From NCBI RefSeq assembly GCF_017868775.1, contig NZ_CP053381.1, positions 3,782,001 through 3,846,000 of the forward strand: DNA of 64,000 nt, read 5' to 3'. Position 1 is the stretch's first letter. Every line of letters starts with the position of its first letter. Source of the stretch: Billgrantia sulfidoxydans. Lineage in GTDB: Bacteria; Pseudomonadota; Gammaproteobacteria; Pseudomonadales; Halomonadaceae. The notes under the pieces are model-generated. The model was not told where the DNA came from and ran no database searches. It was given only the letters and a program-made list of their open reading frames with translations. A program made the position numbers and the translations under genes. This document shows, one piece after another, positions 1 to 8,662 of the stretch.

Positions 1-830
1 CGCAGGTCGAGGTAGTAGCGGCCGGGCACCGCCTGCAGGTACTTCTTGAACAGCCGCTCGAGCTGGCGGCGCGAGATACCGAGGTGCTCGGCCAGCTCGT
101 GGGTGGTCAGCGGCTCCTCGATGTTGGCCTCCATCAGCATCACCGCATCCACCAGCGGCGCCGGGGCATGCCCCAGACGGGCGCGCAGCGGCACCTGCTG
201 CGGCTCGTCGGCCATGCGCACCCGCTCCAGCACGAAATGCTCGGAGACCCGCTCGGCCAGCTCGCTGTCGTGGTGGGAAGCGATCAGCGTCATCATCATG
301 TCCATCGCCGCCGTACCGCCGCCGCAGGTGAGGCGGTCGCGGTCGATCTCGAACAGCTGCTGGGTGAGGCGCACGCGGGGGAAGTCGCGGGTGAAGGCGG
401 CGAAGCGCTGCCAGGGCAGCGTGGCCCGGTAGCCGTCCAGCACGCCGGCGCGGGCCAGCAGCTCGGTGCCGCCACCGACCCCGACCAGCACCACGCCGCT
501 GCGTCCGAGCTGGCGCAGCCGGCCCGGCAGGGCACTCTCGTGCATGGCCGGCAGCGGGCTGGGTGCGCAGACCACCAGCATGTCCAGTTCGGTCGACGCC
601 AGCTCGAAGGGAGTACAAGCCGCCTGGCTGAGATCGGCCATGCTGGCGACCTCACCGCCTTCAGGCGAGAAAGCCTGCAAGCGGTAGAGCCGACGCCCGG
701 CCAGTTGGTTGGCCACCATCAGCGGCTCCAGCGCACAGGCCTGGGCCAACAGCGAGAAACCCGGCAGCGTCAGCACGCCGACCCAGCGAGTCGGAGGCTG
801 ACGAGAAGCGGTCGAGGGGGAATCGGGCAT
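1..830 (-). CDS. GlxA-family AraC-type transcriptional regulator (3' end cut by window edge)
   Basis: Transcription factor with an N-terminal DJ-1/PfpI-like sensor domain and a C-terminal AraC helix-turn-helix. Translating leftward from the ATG at 828-830 gives an open frame to the window edge. It starts MPDSPSTASRQ and then reads as a DJ-1/PfpI fold, with an LVGVGGGTELLARAG nucleophile-elbow-like stretch. The AraC-type part begins with LTTHELAEHLGISRRQLERL and is still open at base 1, so the second HTH helix is missing here. GlxA-type regulators often control amine or quaternary-ammonium catabolism, such as glycine betaine use in halophiles. That role is inference; the target is not visible in this window. 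Confidence 0.85.
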   Translation of the reverse strand, partial: MPDSPSTASRQPPTRWVGVLTLPGFSLLAQACALEPLMVANQLAGRRLYRLQAFSPEGGEVASMADLSQAACTPFELASTELDMLVVCAPSPLPAMHESALPGRLRQLGRSGVVLVGVGGGTELLARAGVLDGYRATLPWQRFAAFTRDFPRVRLTQQLFEIDRDRLTCGGGTAAMDMMMTLIASHHDSELAERVSEHFVLERVRMADEPQQVPLRARLGHAPAPLVDAVMLMEANIEEPLTTHELAEHLGISRRQLERLFKKYLQAVPGRYYLDL

Positions 831-937
831 GCCACAACGCCATTGCCGGAACGAAGCTGAAATGGTACTCGATCGGCAGCGTTGGCAATACCGGGCCGGA
901 GCAACGCGTCAGCCGATGTGGCACGTCGAGACGGGAC

Positions 938-1147
938 TCAGTCGACGAGACGCGAGAGCAACAGCGTGATCACGACGATCCCGACGAGAATGGCGACGCC
1001 CAATACCAGCCAGTGCACGCCCTTGGCCGGTCGCCTGGCTTCCGGCTGGTCGGCGTCGGGCTGCGGGTGGGCGAAATCCTCGGGCAGCCGCTCCTCCATG
1101 AGATGCTGCTTCTTTTCCTCCGGTGTCCTGCTCTCCCTGGTATCCAT
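938..1147 (-). CDS. small single-pass membrane protein, unknown function
   Basis: A 69-residue protein with a charged, Pro/Glu-rich N-terminal half and one C-terminal hydrophobic segment (WLVLGVAILVGIVVITLLL) ending in RLVD. The topology suggests a tail-anchored inner-membrane protein. The ATG at 1145-1147 is preceded by a strong GAGGAGG ribosome site. It lies between the regulator and fabV on the same strand but with clear gaps. I do not recognise a family, and no function is assigned. Confidence 0.6.
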   Translation of the reverse strand: MDTRESRTPEEKKQHLMEERLPEDFAHPQPDADQPEARRPAKGVHWLVLGVAILVGIVVITLLLSRLVD

Positions 1148-1200
1148 GGCGGACCTCCTCTGCCGCTGGGTTCGCCCGCCAAGGAAAACGCGTGGCGGGC

Positions 1201-2397
1201 CTATAACGTCACGACATCGAAGCTGACATCCGGGTTCACGTCGGCGTCGTAGTCGACGTCATCGCGCTCGAACCCGAACAGCTTCAGGAACTCGTGCTTG
1301 TAACCAGCATAGTCGGTGATCTGGAACAGGTTCTCGCTGGTCACCTGGGGCCACAGGTCCTTGCACGCCTGCTGCACGTCGTCGCGCAATTCCCAGTCGT
1401 CCAGGCGCAGGCGGCCGGCCTCGTCGGTGGTGTACTGCCCTCCATAAAGACGCTCGCCGAACAAGCGGTTGAGCTGCTCGATCGTGCCCTCGTGCAGGCC
1501 CTTCTCCTTCATCACCTTGTAGACCATGGCGATGTAGAGCGGCATGACCGGAATCGCCGCGCTGGCCTGGGTCACCACCGACTTGAGCACCGCCACGTTG
1601 GCGCCGCCGCCGCTGGCCTTGAGCCTGGCGTCGATTTCACCGGCAGCACGGTCGAGGTCTTCCTTGGCCTTGCCCAGGGCACCGTGCCAGTAGATCGGCC
1701 AGGTGATCTCGGTGCCGATATAGCTGAACGCCACGCTGCGGGCGCCAGGAGCCAGGACGCCGGCCTTGTCCAGCGCATCGATCCACAGCTCCCAGTCCTC
1801 ACCGCCCATCACCGCCTTGGTGTCTTCGATCTCCTGCTCGGTGGCGGGCTCGACCTCGGCCTCGATGATGGTGTCCTTGTTGGTGTCGATGGCGGTGGCG
1901 CGGTAGGTCTCACCGATCGGCTTGAGGCTGGAGCGCTTGAGCTCGCCCGAGTCGGGCAGCTTGCGCACCGGCGAGGCCAGCGAATAGACCACCAGGTCGA
2001 CCTGGCCCATGTCCTGCTTGATCAGCTCGATGGCCTTGTCACGCGCCTCGTGGGAGAAGGCGTCGCCATTGATCGACTTGCTGTAGAGCCCCTCGGCCTT
2101 GGCGAACTTGTCGAAGGCGGCGGCGTTGTACCAGCCGGCGGTGCCGGGCTTCTTGTCGCTGCCGGGCTTCTCGAAGAACACGCCCAGGGTATCGGCGCCG
2201 TAGCCGAACGCCGCGGTGATGCGAGCCGCCAGGCCGTAGCCGCTGGAGGCACCGACCACCAGCACCTTCTTCGGCCCGTTGGCCTTGTCGAACTGACGGG
2301 CACGGGTCGCCTCGATCTGCTCGAGCACGTTCTTCTCGCAGCCGACCGGGTGAGTAGTGGTACAGATGAAACCGCGGACCTTGGGTTTGATGATCAC
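1201..2397 (-). CDS. fabV: FabV-type NADH-dependent enoyl-[acyl-carrier-protein] reductase
   Basis: Catalyses the last reduction of each fatty-acid elongation cycle, trans-2-enoyl-ACP to acyl-ACP, in the cytoplasm. It begins [19 protein letters not shown], typical of FabV/trans-2-enoyl-CoA reductase. It has the dinucleotide-binding GASSGYG at about residues 49-55. The FabV-specific Tyr-x8-Lys active site is visible as Y236 and K245, within [10 protein letters not shown]. At 398 aa it is full length for the family. The start is a GTG at 2395-2397 with GAGG eight bases upstream; no later start keeps the conserved N-terminus. FabV is known to be far less sensitive to triclosan than FabI. It appears monocistronic. 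Confidence 0.95.
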   Translation of the reverse strand: MIIKPKVRGFICTTTHPVGCEKNVLEQIEATRARQFDKANGPKKVLVVGASSGYGLAARITAAFGYGADTLGVFFEKPGSDKKPGTAGWYNAAAFDKFAKAEGLYSKSINGDAFSHEARDKAIELIKQDMGQVDLVVYSLASPVRKLPDSGELKRSSLKPIGETYRATAIDTNKDTIIEAEVEPATEQEIEDTKAVMGGEDWELWIDALDKAGVLAPGARSVAFSYIGTEITWPIYWHGALGKAKEDLDRAAGEIDARLKASGGGANVAVLKSVVTQASAAIPVMPLYIAMVYKVMKEKGLHEGTIEQLNRLFGERLYGGQYTTDEAGRLRLDDWELRDDVQQACKDLWPQVTSENLFQITDYAGYKHEFLKLFGFERDDVDYDADVNPDVSFDVVTL

Positions 2398-2560
2398 GAC
2401 AGACCTCGTTATTGGTGTTGCAGCGCCGCCTGGGGCGCCGGATCGGTACGAATGGGCAGTGGCGACATTCTAGCGGCCATGCTTGCGTCTGTCCGCACTT
2501 GAGCGACGATGACACCTGGGGCACGATGCAACCCCGGCAATGCCATGGCAGGAGATGGGT

Positions 2561-2953
2561 ATGAACGCACAGGCGCTTGTGGACGAACGCGGCGAGCTGT
2601 GGCTGGCGCTGGCTCCGCTGTGGCTGGATCGCGAGCCCAGCGAGAGCGACTTCGCGCACATGGTGGAGGTGATCCAGCGCCAGAACCTGACGCTGCGCGA
2701 ACTGGAATGGGTCTTTCGCCTGGAACTCGCCCCGGTGCTGGTGCGCAACCAGGTGTCGATCGCCGGCCAGTGGCGCGACTTCGACGACTATCGGCTGATG
2801 CAGCAGCTGGTCGCCCACAACCTGCGGCTAAAGGGCTGGCGGCGCAAGAGCTGGGCGCTGTTCTCGGGGCTGACCACGATGATGACCCGGCACCGCTGGA
2901 ACGAGCTGATGGCGCGCGTGATGATGGCGCGGGGGGAGTCGCCTCACGCCTGA
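2561..2953 (+). CDS. DUF7079-like hypothetical protein
   Basis: A 130-residue soluble protein starting MNAQALVDERGELWLALAPL. Its pattern, with LWLDRE, then ELEWVFRLELAPVLVRN, then AGQWRDFDDYRL, resembles small proteins grouped as DUF7079. This is family recall from sequence shape, not a search. The start at 2561 was chosen over the in-frame ATG at 2540 because a GGAG lies six bases upstream. The function is unknown. It sits between divergent fabV and a convergent glutathione peroxidase. Confidence 0.6.
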   Translation: MNAQALVDERGELWLALAPLWLDREPSESDFAHMVEVIQRQNLTLRELEWVFRLELAPVLVRNQVSIAGQWRDFDDYRLMQQLVAHNLRLKGWRRKSWALFSGLTTMMTRHRWNELMARVMMARGESPHA

Positions 2954-2990
2954 CCCGATACGGTCGCAAGGCGCGGGCCGATGGCGGCGC

Positions 2991-3485
2991 CTAGGGCTGG
3001 AACCTCTCGTCGAGAGCCTCTTCCAGGGCCCGCTCGAGCACCTGGCCGTCGGCACGCGGCGAGAAGCGTTGGATGACCCGACCGTCCCGGGCCACCAGGA
3101 ACTTGGTGAAGTTCCACTTGATCATGCCAGTGCGCATCACCCCCGGCGCCTTGCGCTTGAGCTCGACGAACAGCGGATGTGCGCCGGCACCGTTGACCTT
3201 GACCTTCTCCATCACCGGGAAGGTGACGCCGTACTGGCTCGAGCTGAAGGCGCAGAAATCCAGCGCCGTCTCCGGCGACTGGCGGGCGAACTGATTGCAG
3301 GGAAAGGCGAGCACGGTGAAGCCGCGGTCGCGATGGCGGCGGTAGAGGCGCTCCAGCTCACCGAGCTGGGGCGTGAAGCCGCAGCGGCTGGCGACGTTCA
3401 CGATCAACAGCACCTGCCCCTGCAGGGCGCGCAGGTTGAAGGGCTCGCCGCGAAAGGTGCGGCATTCGTGCTCATGGATGGCCAT
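2991..3485 (-). CDS. glutathione peroxidase family protein (BtuE-like)
   Basis: A 164-residue thiol peroxidase that reduces hydrogen or lipid peroxides using glutathione or thioredoxin. The active-site Cys is C35 in NVASRCGFTP. The other members of the catalytic tetrad are Q65 (CNQF) and W124/N125 (IKWNFTKF). Cys instead of Sec is usual in bacteria. The start MAIHEHECRT at 3485 fits the family N-terminus; an upstream in-frame extension to 3536 adds a basic, non-homologous leader and was not used. It is likely a stand-alone oxidative-stress gene. Confidence 0.92.
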   Translation of the reverse strand: MAIHEHECRTFRGEPFNLRALQGQVLLIVNVASRCGFTPQLGELERLYRRHRDRGFTVLAFPCNQFARQSPETALDFCAFSSSQYGVTFPVMEKVKVNGAGAHPLFVELKRKAPGVMRTGMIKWNFTKFLVARDGRVIQRFSPRADGQVLERALEEALDERFQP

Positions 3486-3705
3486 GTCTTGCCTGCCTCG
3501 CTGTCCTCTCACCATGCCACGTTTCACACGTAGCACCCCTCAGCGCACCGAGGCAACCTTGCCTCGGGCCTGCCCAAGCCAGGCGTTCTTTGCACGCTGC
3601 CCCCAAGCCTACCGAGAAGCGGCAGCGCCGTCACGTTCGCTGCGCATTGACCGCTCCCGGACGACTGCCCATGCTGGGATGACAGCGACATCGAGGAGCG
3701 CTGCC

Positions 3706-5358
3706 ATGCGCGACACTGCCCCCCGCCGCCGCCTGGCGACCCACGAAGTGGTCAACCAGCCCGACACCCCCGGCGACCGCGACCTGCTGGCCAGCGACCT
3801 GCCGCTGCGCGAGACGCTGGAGCGCGACGCTCCGGCCTGGGTCGCCGAACGCCTGGCGCCGCTGGGTCGGGGCGCCGGCAGCTCCCACGTACAGGAGCTG
3901 GGCGAGGCCGCCAACCGCCACCCGCCGGAGCTGCGCCTGTTCGACCGCCACGGCCGCCGCCTGGACGAGGTGCGCTACCACCCCGCCTACCACGAGCTGA
4001 TGCGCCTGGCCATGGAGGGCGGCTGGCACGCCGTGGCCTGGCGCGAGGAGGGTCGTGGCGGGCACCAGGCGCATGTCGCCGCGCTCTACCTGTTGACCCA
4101 GGCCGAGCCGGGCTTCTGCTGCCCGGTGACCATGACCCATGCCGCCATGCCGGTGCTTCGCCGCAGCCCCGAGATCGAGGCCGAGTGGGCGCCGGGGCTG
4201 CTGGCCAGCGCCTACGACCCCCGCGCCCTGCCCGCTCGGGAGAAACGCGGCCTCACCTTCGGCATGGCCATGACCGAGAAGCAGGGCGGCAGCGACGTGC
4301 GCCGCAACACCACCCGCGCCGAGCGCGACGGCGAGGGCTGGCGGCTGACCGGCCACAAGTGGTTCTGCAGTGCGCCGATGTCCGACGCCTTCCTCACCCT
4401 GGCCCAGACCGACGAGGGGCTGACCTGCTTCCTGGCGCCGCGCTTCACGCCCGACGGCGAGCGCAACGCCATCGAGCTCCAGCGGCTCAAGGAGAAGTGC
4501 GGCAATCGCGCCAACGCCTCGGCGGAGGTCGAGTACCGTGGCGCCTGGGCCGTGCGCGTCGGCGAGCCCGGCCGCGGCGTGGCCACCATCATCGACATGG
4601 TGCAGCAGACCCGACTGGATGCCGCCACCGCGCCGGTGGGCATGATGCGCCAGGCCCTGGCCGAGGCGTGGCGCCACGTTCGCCAGCGCCACGCCTTCGG
4701 CCGGCCGCTCGCGGAGCAGCCGTTGATGCAGGCGGTGATCGCCGACCTGGCGCTGGAGGTTGAGGCCGGCCTGGCGCTGGTCATGCGCAGCGCCCGCGCC
4801 TTCGACGGCGACGCCCGCGGCGAGGCCCACGAGACGGCCCTGGCACGGGTGCTGCCGACGCTGGCCAAGTACTGGCACAACAAGCGCGCCCCGGGCTTCA
4901 TGGCCGAAGCCATGGAGTGCCTCGGCGGCATCGGTTATGTCGAAGAGGCACCGCTGGCTCGGCTCTACCGCGAGGCGCCGGTGAATTCCATCTGGGAGGG
5001 CTCGGGCAACGTGATCTGCCTGGACCTGCTGCGAGTGCTGGCGCGTCATCCCGAGTCGATCGCCGCCCTGCGCGCAGAGCTCGGCGCCGCTCAGGGCGTG
5101 CAGCAGGACCTCGATCTGGCCCTGGCCGGCCTGGAGCACGACCTGGCGCTACCTGCCGAAGCGCTAGAGCCCCGTGCCCGCTGGCTGACCCAGCGCCTGG
5201 CCCAGGGCCTGCAGGCCGCGCTGCTGCTGCGCCATGCCCCCAACGAGGTGGCCGAGACCTTCTGCCGCTCGCGCCTCGGCGTCGAGGCAAGCCCGGCTTA
5301 CGGCGTGCTGCCGGCCGGTTCGCCGCTGGCGACGATCCTGGCGCGAATCGGCGACTGA
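3706..5358 (+). CDS. aidB: AidB-type acyl-CoA dehydrogenase family flavoprotein
   Basis: A 550-residue protein close in size to E. coli AidB (541 aa), the FAD-dependent, DNA-binding member of the acyl-CoA dehydrogenase family made during adaptive response to alkylation. It begins with the characteristic THEVVNQP. It carries MTEKQGGSDVR and HKWFCSAPMSDAF (flavin-side motifs) and the LGGIGYVEE...REAPVNSIWEGSGNV block near the C-terminus. The ATG at 3706 is preceded by GAGGAG; the longer frame from 3373 runs antisense through the peroxidase gene. The 3' end overlaps the convergent EAL gene by 61 bp. No adaptive-response regulator is in the window. Confidence 0.9.
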   Translation: MRDTAPRRRLATHEVVNQPDTPGDRDLLASDLPLRETLERDAPAWVAERLAPLGRGAGSSHVQELGEAANRHPPELRLFDRHGRRLDEVRYHPAYHELMRLAMEGGWHAVAWREEGRGGHQAHVAALYLLTQAEPGFCCPVTMTHAAMPVLRRSPEIEAEWAPGLLASAYDPRALPAREKRGLTFGMAMTEKQGGSDVRRNTTRAERDGEGWRLTGHKWFCSAPMSDAFLTLAQTDEGLTCFLAPRFTPDGERNAIELQRLKEKCGNRANASAEVEYRGAWAVRVGEPGRGVATIIDMVQQTRLDAATAPVGMMRQALAEAWRHVRQRHAFGRPLAEQPLMQAVIADLALEVEAGLALVMRSARAFDGDARGEAHETALARVLPTLAKYWHNKRAPGFMAEAMECLGGIGYVEEAPLARLYREAPVNSIWEGSGNVICLDLLRVLARHPESIAALRAELGAAQGVQQDLDLALAGLEHDLALPAEALEPRARWLTQRLAQGLQAALLLRHAPNEVAETFCRSRLGVEASPAYGVLPAGSPLATILARIGD

Positions 5359-6539
5359 TCGGAGGCCAGCGCGGGAATCTCGTTGGCCGGCACCGGGCGC
5401 GACAGGCCGAACCCCTGCACGTGGGTACAGCCGAAGCGAGCCAGGGTGGGCAGGCAGTCGAGCTCCTCGACGCCCTCGGCCACCACGCGGATCCCCAGGC
5501 GACGGCCGAGCAGGGCGATGGCCTCGACGATCGCCGCGTCCTGGCTTTCCTGCTGCAGGTGGCGAACGAAGCTGCGGTCGATCTTGAGCTCGCTGATGGG
5601 CAGCATCTGCAATCGCGAGAGCGACGAGAAGCCGACACCGAAGTCGTCCACCGCCACCTCCATCCCGCTCAGGTGCAGCCGCGCGGCGATCTCCGAGCCC
5701 AGCAGCTCGTCGTCCATGGCCGCCGTCTCGGTGATCTCCAGTATCACCAGCGGTGAACCCTCCGGCGCCAGTTGGCGGCTGAGCGCCGGAAGCTGCGACT
5801 CCATCAGATCGTCGGCGGTGACGTTCACCGACAGCGACAGCAGTACGCCCTGCTCGCGCCAGCGCTGGGCATCGATCAGCGCCTGCTCGAGCACGTGGCA
5901 GGTCAGGCGCCGGCTCTGCGCGGCAGTGAGCATGGGCAGGAAACTGGCTGGGCCGATCAGGCCGATCTCGGGGTGTGCCCAGCGCACCAGGGCCTCGACC
6001 CCGCTCAATCGCCCGCTGGCCAGCTCGAACTGGGGCTGGTAGTGCACGGTGAGCTCGCGCCGCTGGAGCGCCGACTCCAGCTCCTCGGCAGAAAAGAAGG
6101 GGCTATCCTCGGGCACGATGGCCGGCTTGCAGCCAGGACGCAGCCGATCGAGGCGCTGGCGGAGCTCGGCCAGTCGCATCGGCTTGTCCAGCGAGCCGAG
6201 CATCTGCAGCCCCAGGGTACGGCCGACCCGCTCGGCGATGCGCGAGATCTTGCGCTCGACGCCGCCCAACAGCAGCACCCAGCCGGAAAACTCCCGCTCG
6301 GCCAGCAGCCGCAGCAGCTCGATGCCATCCGGGTCGCCGAACTCGAGCCCCATGATCACCAGCTGTGGAGAACACTGCTCGAGCTCTGCCAGCAGCGCAT
6401 CGGCGCGCCGATAGCAGCGGCTCTCCAGCCCCAGCACATGCAGCTGCAGCGATAGAATCGCCACCACATCGGGATCCTCGTCGAGCACCAGGGCCAGGGC
6501 TCGCTCTTCTTCTTCGTCGTATTCCGCCAAAAGGTTCAT
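5298..6539 (-). CDS. EAL-domain c-di-GMP phosphodiesterase with degenerate receiver domain
   Basis: A 413-residue cytoplasmic protein: receiver-like domain at about 15-130, EAL domain at about 150-395. The EAL part keeps the catalytic and metal residues: EAL at 182-184, SVNVTADDL, EITET, DDFGVGFSSL at 298-304, KIDRSFV and AEGVE. It is therefore probably an active hydrolase of c-di-GMP to pGpG. The receiver keeps the acidic LDEDPD and the lysine of SLDKPM, but the usual phospho-acceptor Asp is a glycine (IMGLEFGDPDG, G64). It is unlikely to be switched by ordinary phosphorylation. Its last 61 bp overlap the end of aidB. Confidence 0.9.
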   Translation of the reverse strand: MNLLAEYDEEEERALALVLDEDPDVVAILSLQLHVLGLESRCYRRADALLAELEQCSPQLVIMGLEFGDPDGIELLRLLAEREFSGWVLLLGGVERKISRIAERVGRTLGLQMLGSLDKPMRLAELRQRLDRLRPGCKPAIVPEDSPFFSAEELESALQRRELTVHYQPQFELASGRLSGVEALVRWAHPEIGLIGPASFLPMLTAAQSRRLTCHVLEQALIDAQRWREQGVLLSLSVNVTADDLMESQLPALSRQLAPEGSPLVILEITETAAMDDELLGSEIAARLHLSGMEVAVDDFGVGFSSLSRLQMLPISELKIDRSFVRHLQQESQDAAIVEAIALLGRRLGIRVVAEGVEELDCLPTLARFGCTHVQGFGLSRPVPANEIPALASDQSPIRARIVASGEPAGSTP

Positions 6540-6619
6540 CCAGGGATCCCGCTCACGAATTATTCTGAGGCTACCATCATCCCTGACGACCAGCCGGCTC
6601 AGCTGTCAACGCTCGCCCC

Positions 6620-7237
6620 TCAGCCGAGAGGACCGACCACCACGCGCAGCGCAAGCGCCAGCAGCATCACGCCGGTAACGCGATGGATCCAGTGCGCCCG
6701 CGCCTGCAGCCAGGGCAGCACGCGCGAATGGGTCAAGGATACCGCCACCAGCACGTACCAGCCGCCGTCGATGATCATCGCCGTGGCGACGATGATCGCC
6801 TTGGCCGCCAGGCTCATCTCCGGCGTGACGAACTGGCTGAGCAGGGCGATGAAGAACAGGATCAGCTTGGGATTGCCCAATGCCACCAGCATGCCCTCGC
6901 GGGCCGCCTGGCCGCGGGTAGTCGCAACGCCGGCCGCTTCCAGCGCCGCCGCCCTGCCGGCACGCAGCGCCTTGATGCCAAGCCAGGCCAGGTAGGCTGC
7001 CCCGCACCAGGTAATCACCTGGAACAGCGCGGGAAAGCGCACGATCAGCGCCCCCAGCCCGAGCACCGTGAGCAGGGCATAGAACCCCACGCCCAACGCA
7101 TGGGACAGCGCCGCCACGATGCCGGGCGCACGCCCGCCGCCCAGCGTGTGGCGCAGTATCAGGGCCAGGCTCGGCCCCGGTGACATCGCGCCCATGGCGC
7201 ACACCGCCACCAGCGACATCCAGAGTGAAAGCGGCAT
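6620..7237 (-). CDS. LysE/RhtB family amino-acid exporter
   Basis: A 205-residue inner-membrane transporter with about six hydrophobic segments. The family signature is present near the N-terminus as AMSPGPSLALILRHTLGGGR, and GNPKLILFFIAL lies mid-protein. LysE/RhtB proteins export amino acids such as lysine, threonine, homoserine or their analogues; the substrate cannot be told from sequence. The length is normal. It is followed after a short gap by the EAL gene on the same strand and preceded by rnk, but spacing gives no firm operon evidence. Confidence 0.88.
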   Translation of the reverse strand: MPLSLWMSLVAVCAMGAMSPGPSLALILRHTLGGGRAPGIVAALSHALGVGFYALLTVLGLGALIVRFPALFQVITWCGAAYLAWLGIKALRAGRAAALEAAGVATTRGQAAREGMLVALGNPKLILFFIALLSQFVTPEMSLAAKAIIVATAMIIDGGWYVLVAVSLTHSRVLPWLQARAHWIHRVTGVMLLALALRVVVGPLG

Positions 7238-7273
7238 CTCCGTTCCTCTTCGGTTCTACGCCCGTGCCTCGGT

Positions 7274-7687
7274 TCAACGGTGGAACTGTCCTTCCCGTTC
7301 GGGCTGCCACAGGATCGCATCGATGCGCAGGCGCGCCTCCCCACCGCCAGGTAGCGGCCAGTCGATCTCGTCGCCAATGCGCAGCCCGATGAGCCCGGCC
7401 CCGATGGGTGCCATCACCGAGATGCCGTCCTCGGTCGCCGCCAGCGCGTGGGGATAGACCAGCGTACGTATCATCTGGCGGCTGCGTGTCAGGTCGGTGA
7501 ACTGCACCTGGCTGTTCATGCTGACCACGTCCGCCGGGATCTCCTCGGGATCGATCACCTCGCCGCGCTCGAGCTCCTCTTCCAGGCAGTCGGCGACGAA
7601 TCGATCCTTCTCGTCCGCCTGGTCGATCAGGCGCTGCAGTCGCTCCGCATCCAGGCGGTTGATGATGATGGGGGGACGAGACGACAT
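7274..7687 (-). CDS. rnk: nucleoside diphosphate kinase regulator (Rnk), GreA/GreB C-domain family
   Basis: A 137-residue protein with a short N-terminal coiled coil (LDAERLQRLIDQADEKDRF) and a C-terminal FKBP-like domain shared with GreA/GreB (VSMNSQVQFTDL, then ISVMAPIGAGLIGLRIGDEIDWPLPGG). Rnk binds RNA polymerase near the secondary channel and affects nucleoside diphosphate kinase levels. The start at 7687 has a near-perfect AAGGAGG ribosome site; the longer frame to 7978 has no such signal and a non-homologous leader. The family also includes GreA-like paralogues, so the symbol is a best match. Confidence 0.85.
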   Translation of the reverse strand: MSSRPPIIINRLDAERLQRLIDQADEKDRFVADCLEEELERGEVIDPEEIPADVVSMNSQVQFTDLTRSRQMIRTLVYPHALAATEDGISVMAPIGAGLIGLRIGDEIDWPLPGGGEARLRIDAILWQPEREGQFHR

Positions 7688-7743
7688 ACGACCTCCTTGG
7701 CGCCGACAGCAGGCAACATGCTGGCGGCCATGCAACGAAAACA

Positions 7744-7767
7744 GCCCTTCGCCCCGGAGGGGAGAAG
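7744..7767 (-). terminator. possible intrinsic terminator
   Basis: An imperfect inverted repeat (CCCTTCGCCCC / GGGGAGAAGG) which, read leftward, is followed by GCTGTTTTC. It lies between the small membrane gene at 7836-7994 and rnk, so it could end the former. The T-run is short. Confidence 0.4.
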
Positions 7768-7835
7768 GACTGTGACTGTCACTATCATAAGCCCAAGCCT
7801 GAAGAATGTCAGGCCCGCCCGTGCTTCCCGGCGGC

Positions 7836-7994
7836 CTAGCGTTCGGGCCGGTGCCGTGCCGTCGCCAGCAGCACGCCGGCCAGGGCGACCAGCGCGACGC
7901 CGACGAATGCACCCGGGCTTTGCTGCTGCCAGCCGAACAGCGCCAGCACCACTCCCAGGACGCCGAGCCCCCAGGCAAACCGCTTCACACCCAT
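7836..7994 (-). CDS. small membrane protein, unknown function
   Basis: A 52-residue hydrophobic protein starting MGVKRFAWGLGVLGVVLALF, with two predicted membrane segments joined by WQQQSPGAF and a basic tail (ATARHRPER). The start at 7994 is supported by GAGGAGG six to eight bases upstream; a longer in-frame start at 8081 lacks a ribosome site. I do not recognise the family. Confidence 0.55.
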   Translation of the reverse strand: MGVKRFAWGLGVLGVVLALFGWQQQSPGAFVGVALVALAGVLLATARHRPER

Positions 7995-8142
7995 ACCGCC
8001 TCCTCGCATGCGTTTATCGGTCAGCATGCAGCGGCCCGGCAGGCACATCAAGACGCTTGACGTGGCACGGCGCTTGCGCAACGGCGAACGTGGCGACGTG
8101 CCATGCTGTCAAAGCGACAGACATGACACCACAGGGTCTCGC

Positions 8143-8532
8143 ATGAAGACACACGACTTCGAACGCGGCGGCGCCGAGCCGAACGCCATCGAGGGCACCC
8201 TCGAGGCGAATGCGGCGCACTACTCCGAAGAGAGCTTCTGGGACAAGGTGTCCCATAGCGCCCGGCAGGCGGGCAGAAAGACCCTCGAGCCCGCCCTGAA
8301 GATGTACTACTCGGCTCAGGACCCCAGCACCCCGCTGTGGGCCAAGACCGCCATCTATGGCGCGCTGGGCTACTTCATCTCGCCCATCGATGCCATTCCC
8401 GACCTTACGCCGCTGCTCGGCTACACCGACGACATGGGCGTACTGGCCGGTGCGCTGGCCATCGTCGCGGCCAAGATCAACGACAAGCACCGCGAGCAGG
8501 CCAGGGCCACGCTGGCCAGGTGGTTCGGTTAG
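8143..8532 (+). CDS. YkvA-like DUF1232 domain protein
   Basis: A 129-residue protein whose C-terminal half carries the DUF1232 signature: WAKTAIYGALGYFISPIDAIPD followed by LGYTDDMGVL and an Ala-rich helix. This short region occurs in small membrane-associated proteins of unknown function. The N-terminal 45 residues are charged and not recognisable. The start at 8143 was chosen because conserved-looking sequence begins there; no strong ribosome site is visible. It is the last backbone gene before the island. Confidence 0.8.
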   Translation: MKTHDFERGGAEPNAIEGTLEANAAHYSEESFWDKVSHSARQAGRKTLEPALKMYYSAQDPSTPLWAKTAIYGALGYFISPIDAIPDLTPLLGYTDDMGVLAGALAIVAAKINDKHREQARATLARWFG

Positions 8533-8561
8533 GAACGCCAGACGAGGCATACCAGAAACGC

Positions 8562-8588
8562 AAAACAGCCGCTTATAAGCGCTGTTTT
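8562..8588 (-). terminator. terminator of the original chromosomal tRNA-Leu, now detached
   Basis: An inverted repeat with arms AAAACAGC and GCTGTTTT plus an inner CGCTTA/TAAGC stem. It lies just beyond the 3' end of the truncated tRNA copy and closely resembles the hairpin at 37560-37585 behind the intact tRNA. This supports both being tRNA-Leu 3' flanks. Confidence 0.65.
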
Positions 8589-8603
8589 CAGTATTTCTCA
8601 AGC

Positions 8604-8662
8604 TGGTACCGGCGGTCGGACTCGAACCGACAAGCACTTGCGTGCGGCGGATTTTGAATCCG
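8604..8662 (-). pseudogene. 3' fragment of tRNA-Leu(CAA), left attachment site (attL side)
   Basis: Fifty-nine bases matching the 3' part of the intact tRNA-Leu at 37592-37650 with five mismatches, all in the variable arm. The match runs from the encoded CCA end through the T arm and variable arm into the anticodon stem-loop, then stops at 8662. The 5' half of a tRNA and a promoter are absent, so it should not be functional. The last 18 bp (8645-8662) are identical to 37633-37650 and form the likely crossover core. I read it as the chromosome's original tRNA 3' end, displaced by integration. Confidence 0.92.

Noticed and set aside
1294-2502. A 402-codon open frame antisense to fabV.
   Set aside because: Low-complexity Leu/Gly/Val shadow of fabV, which has a complete active site on the other strand.
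3631-5139. A 502-codon open frame antisense to aidB.
   Set aside because: Shadow frame of a GC-rich gene: no ribosome site, Gly/His/Arg/Val-biased composition, no recognisable domain.
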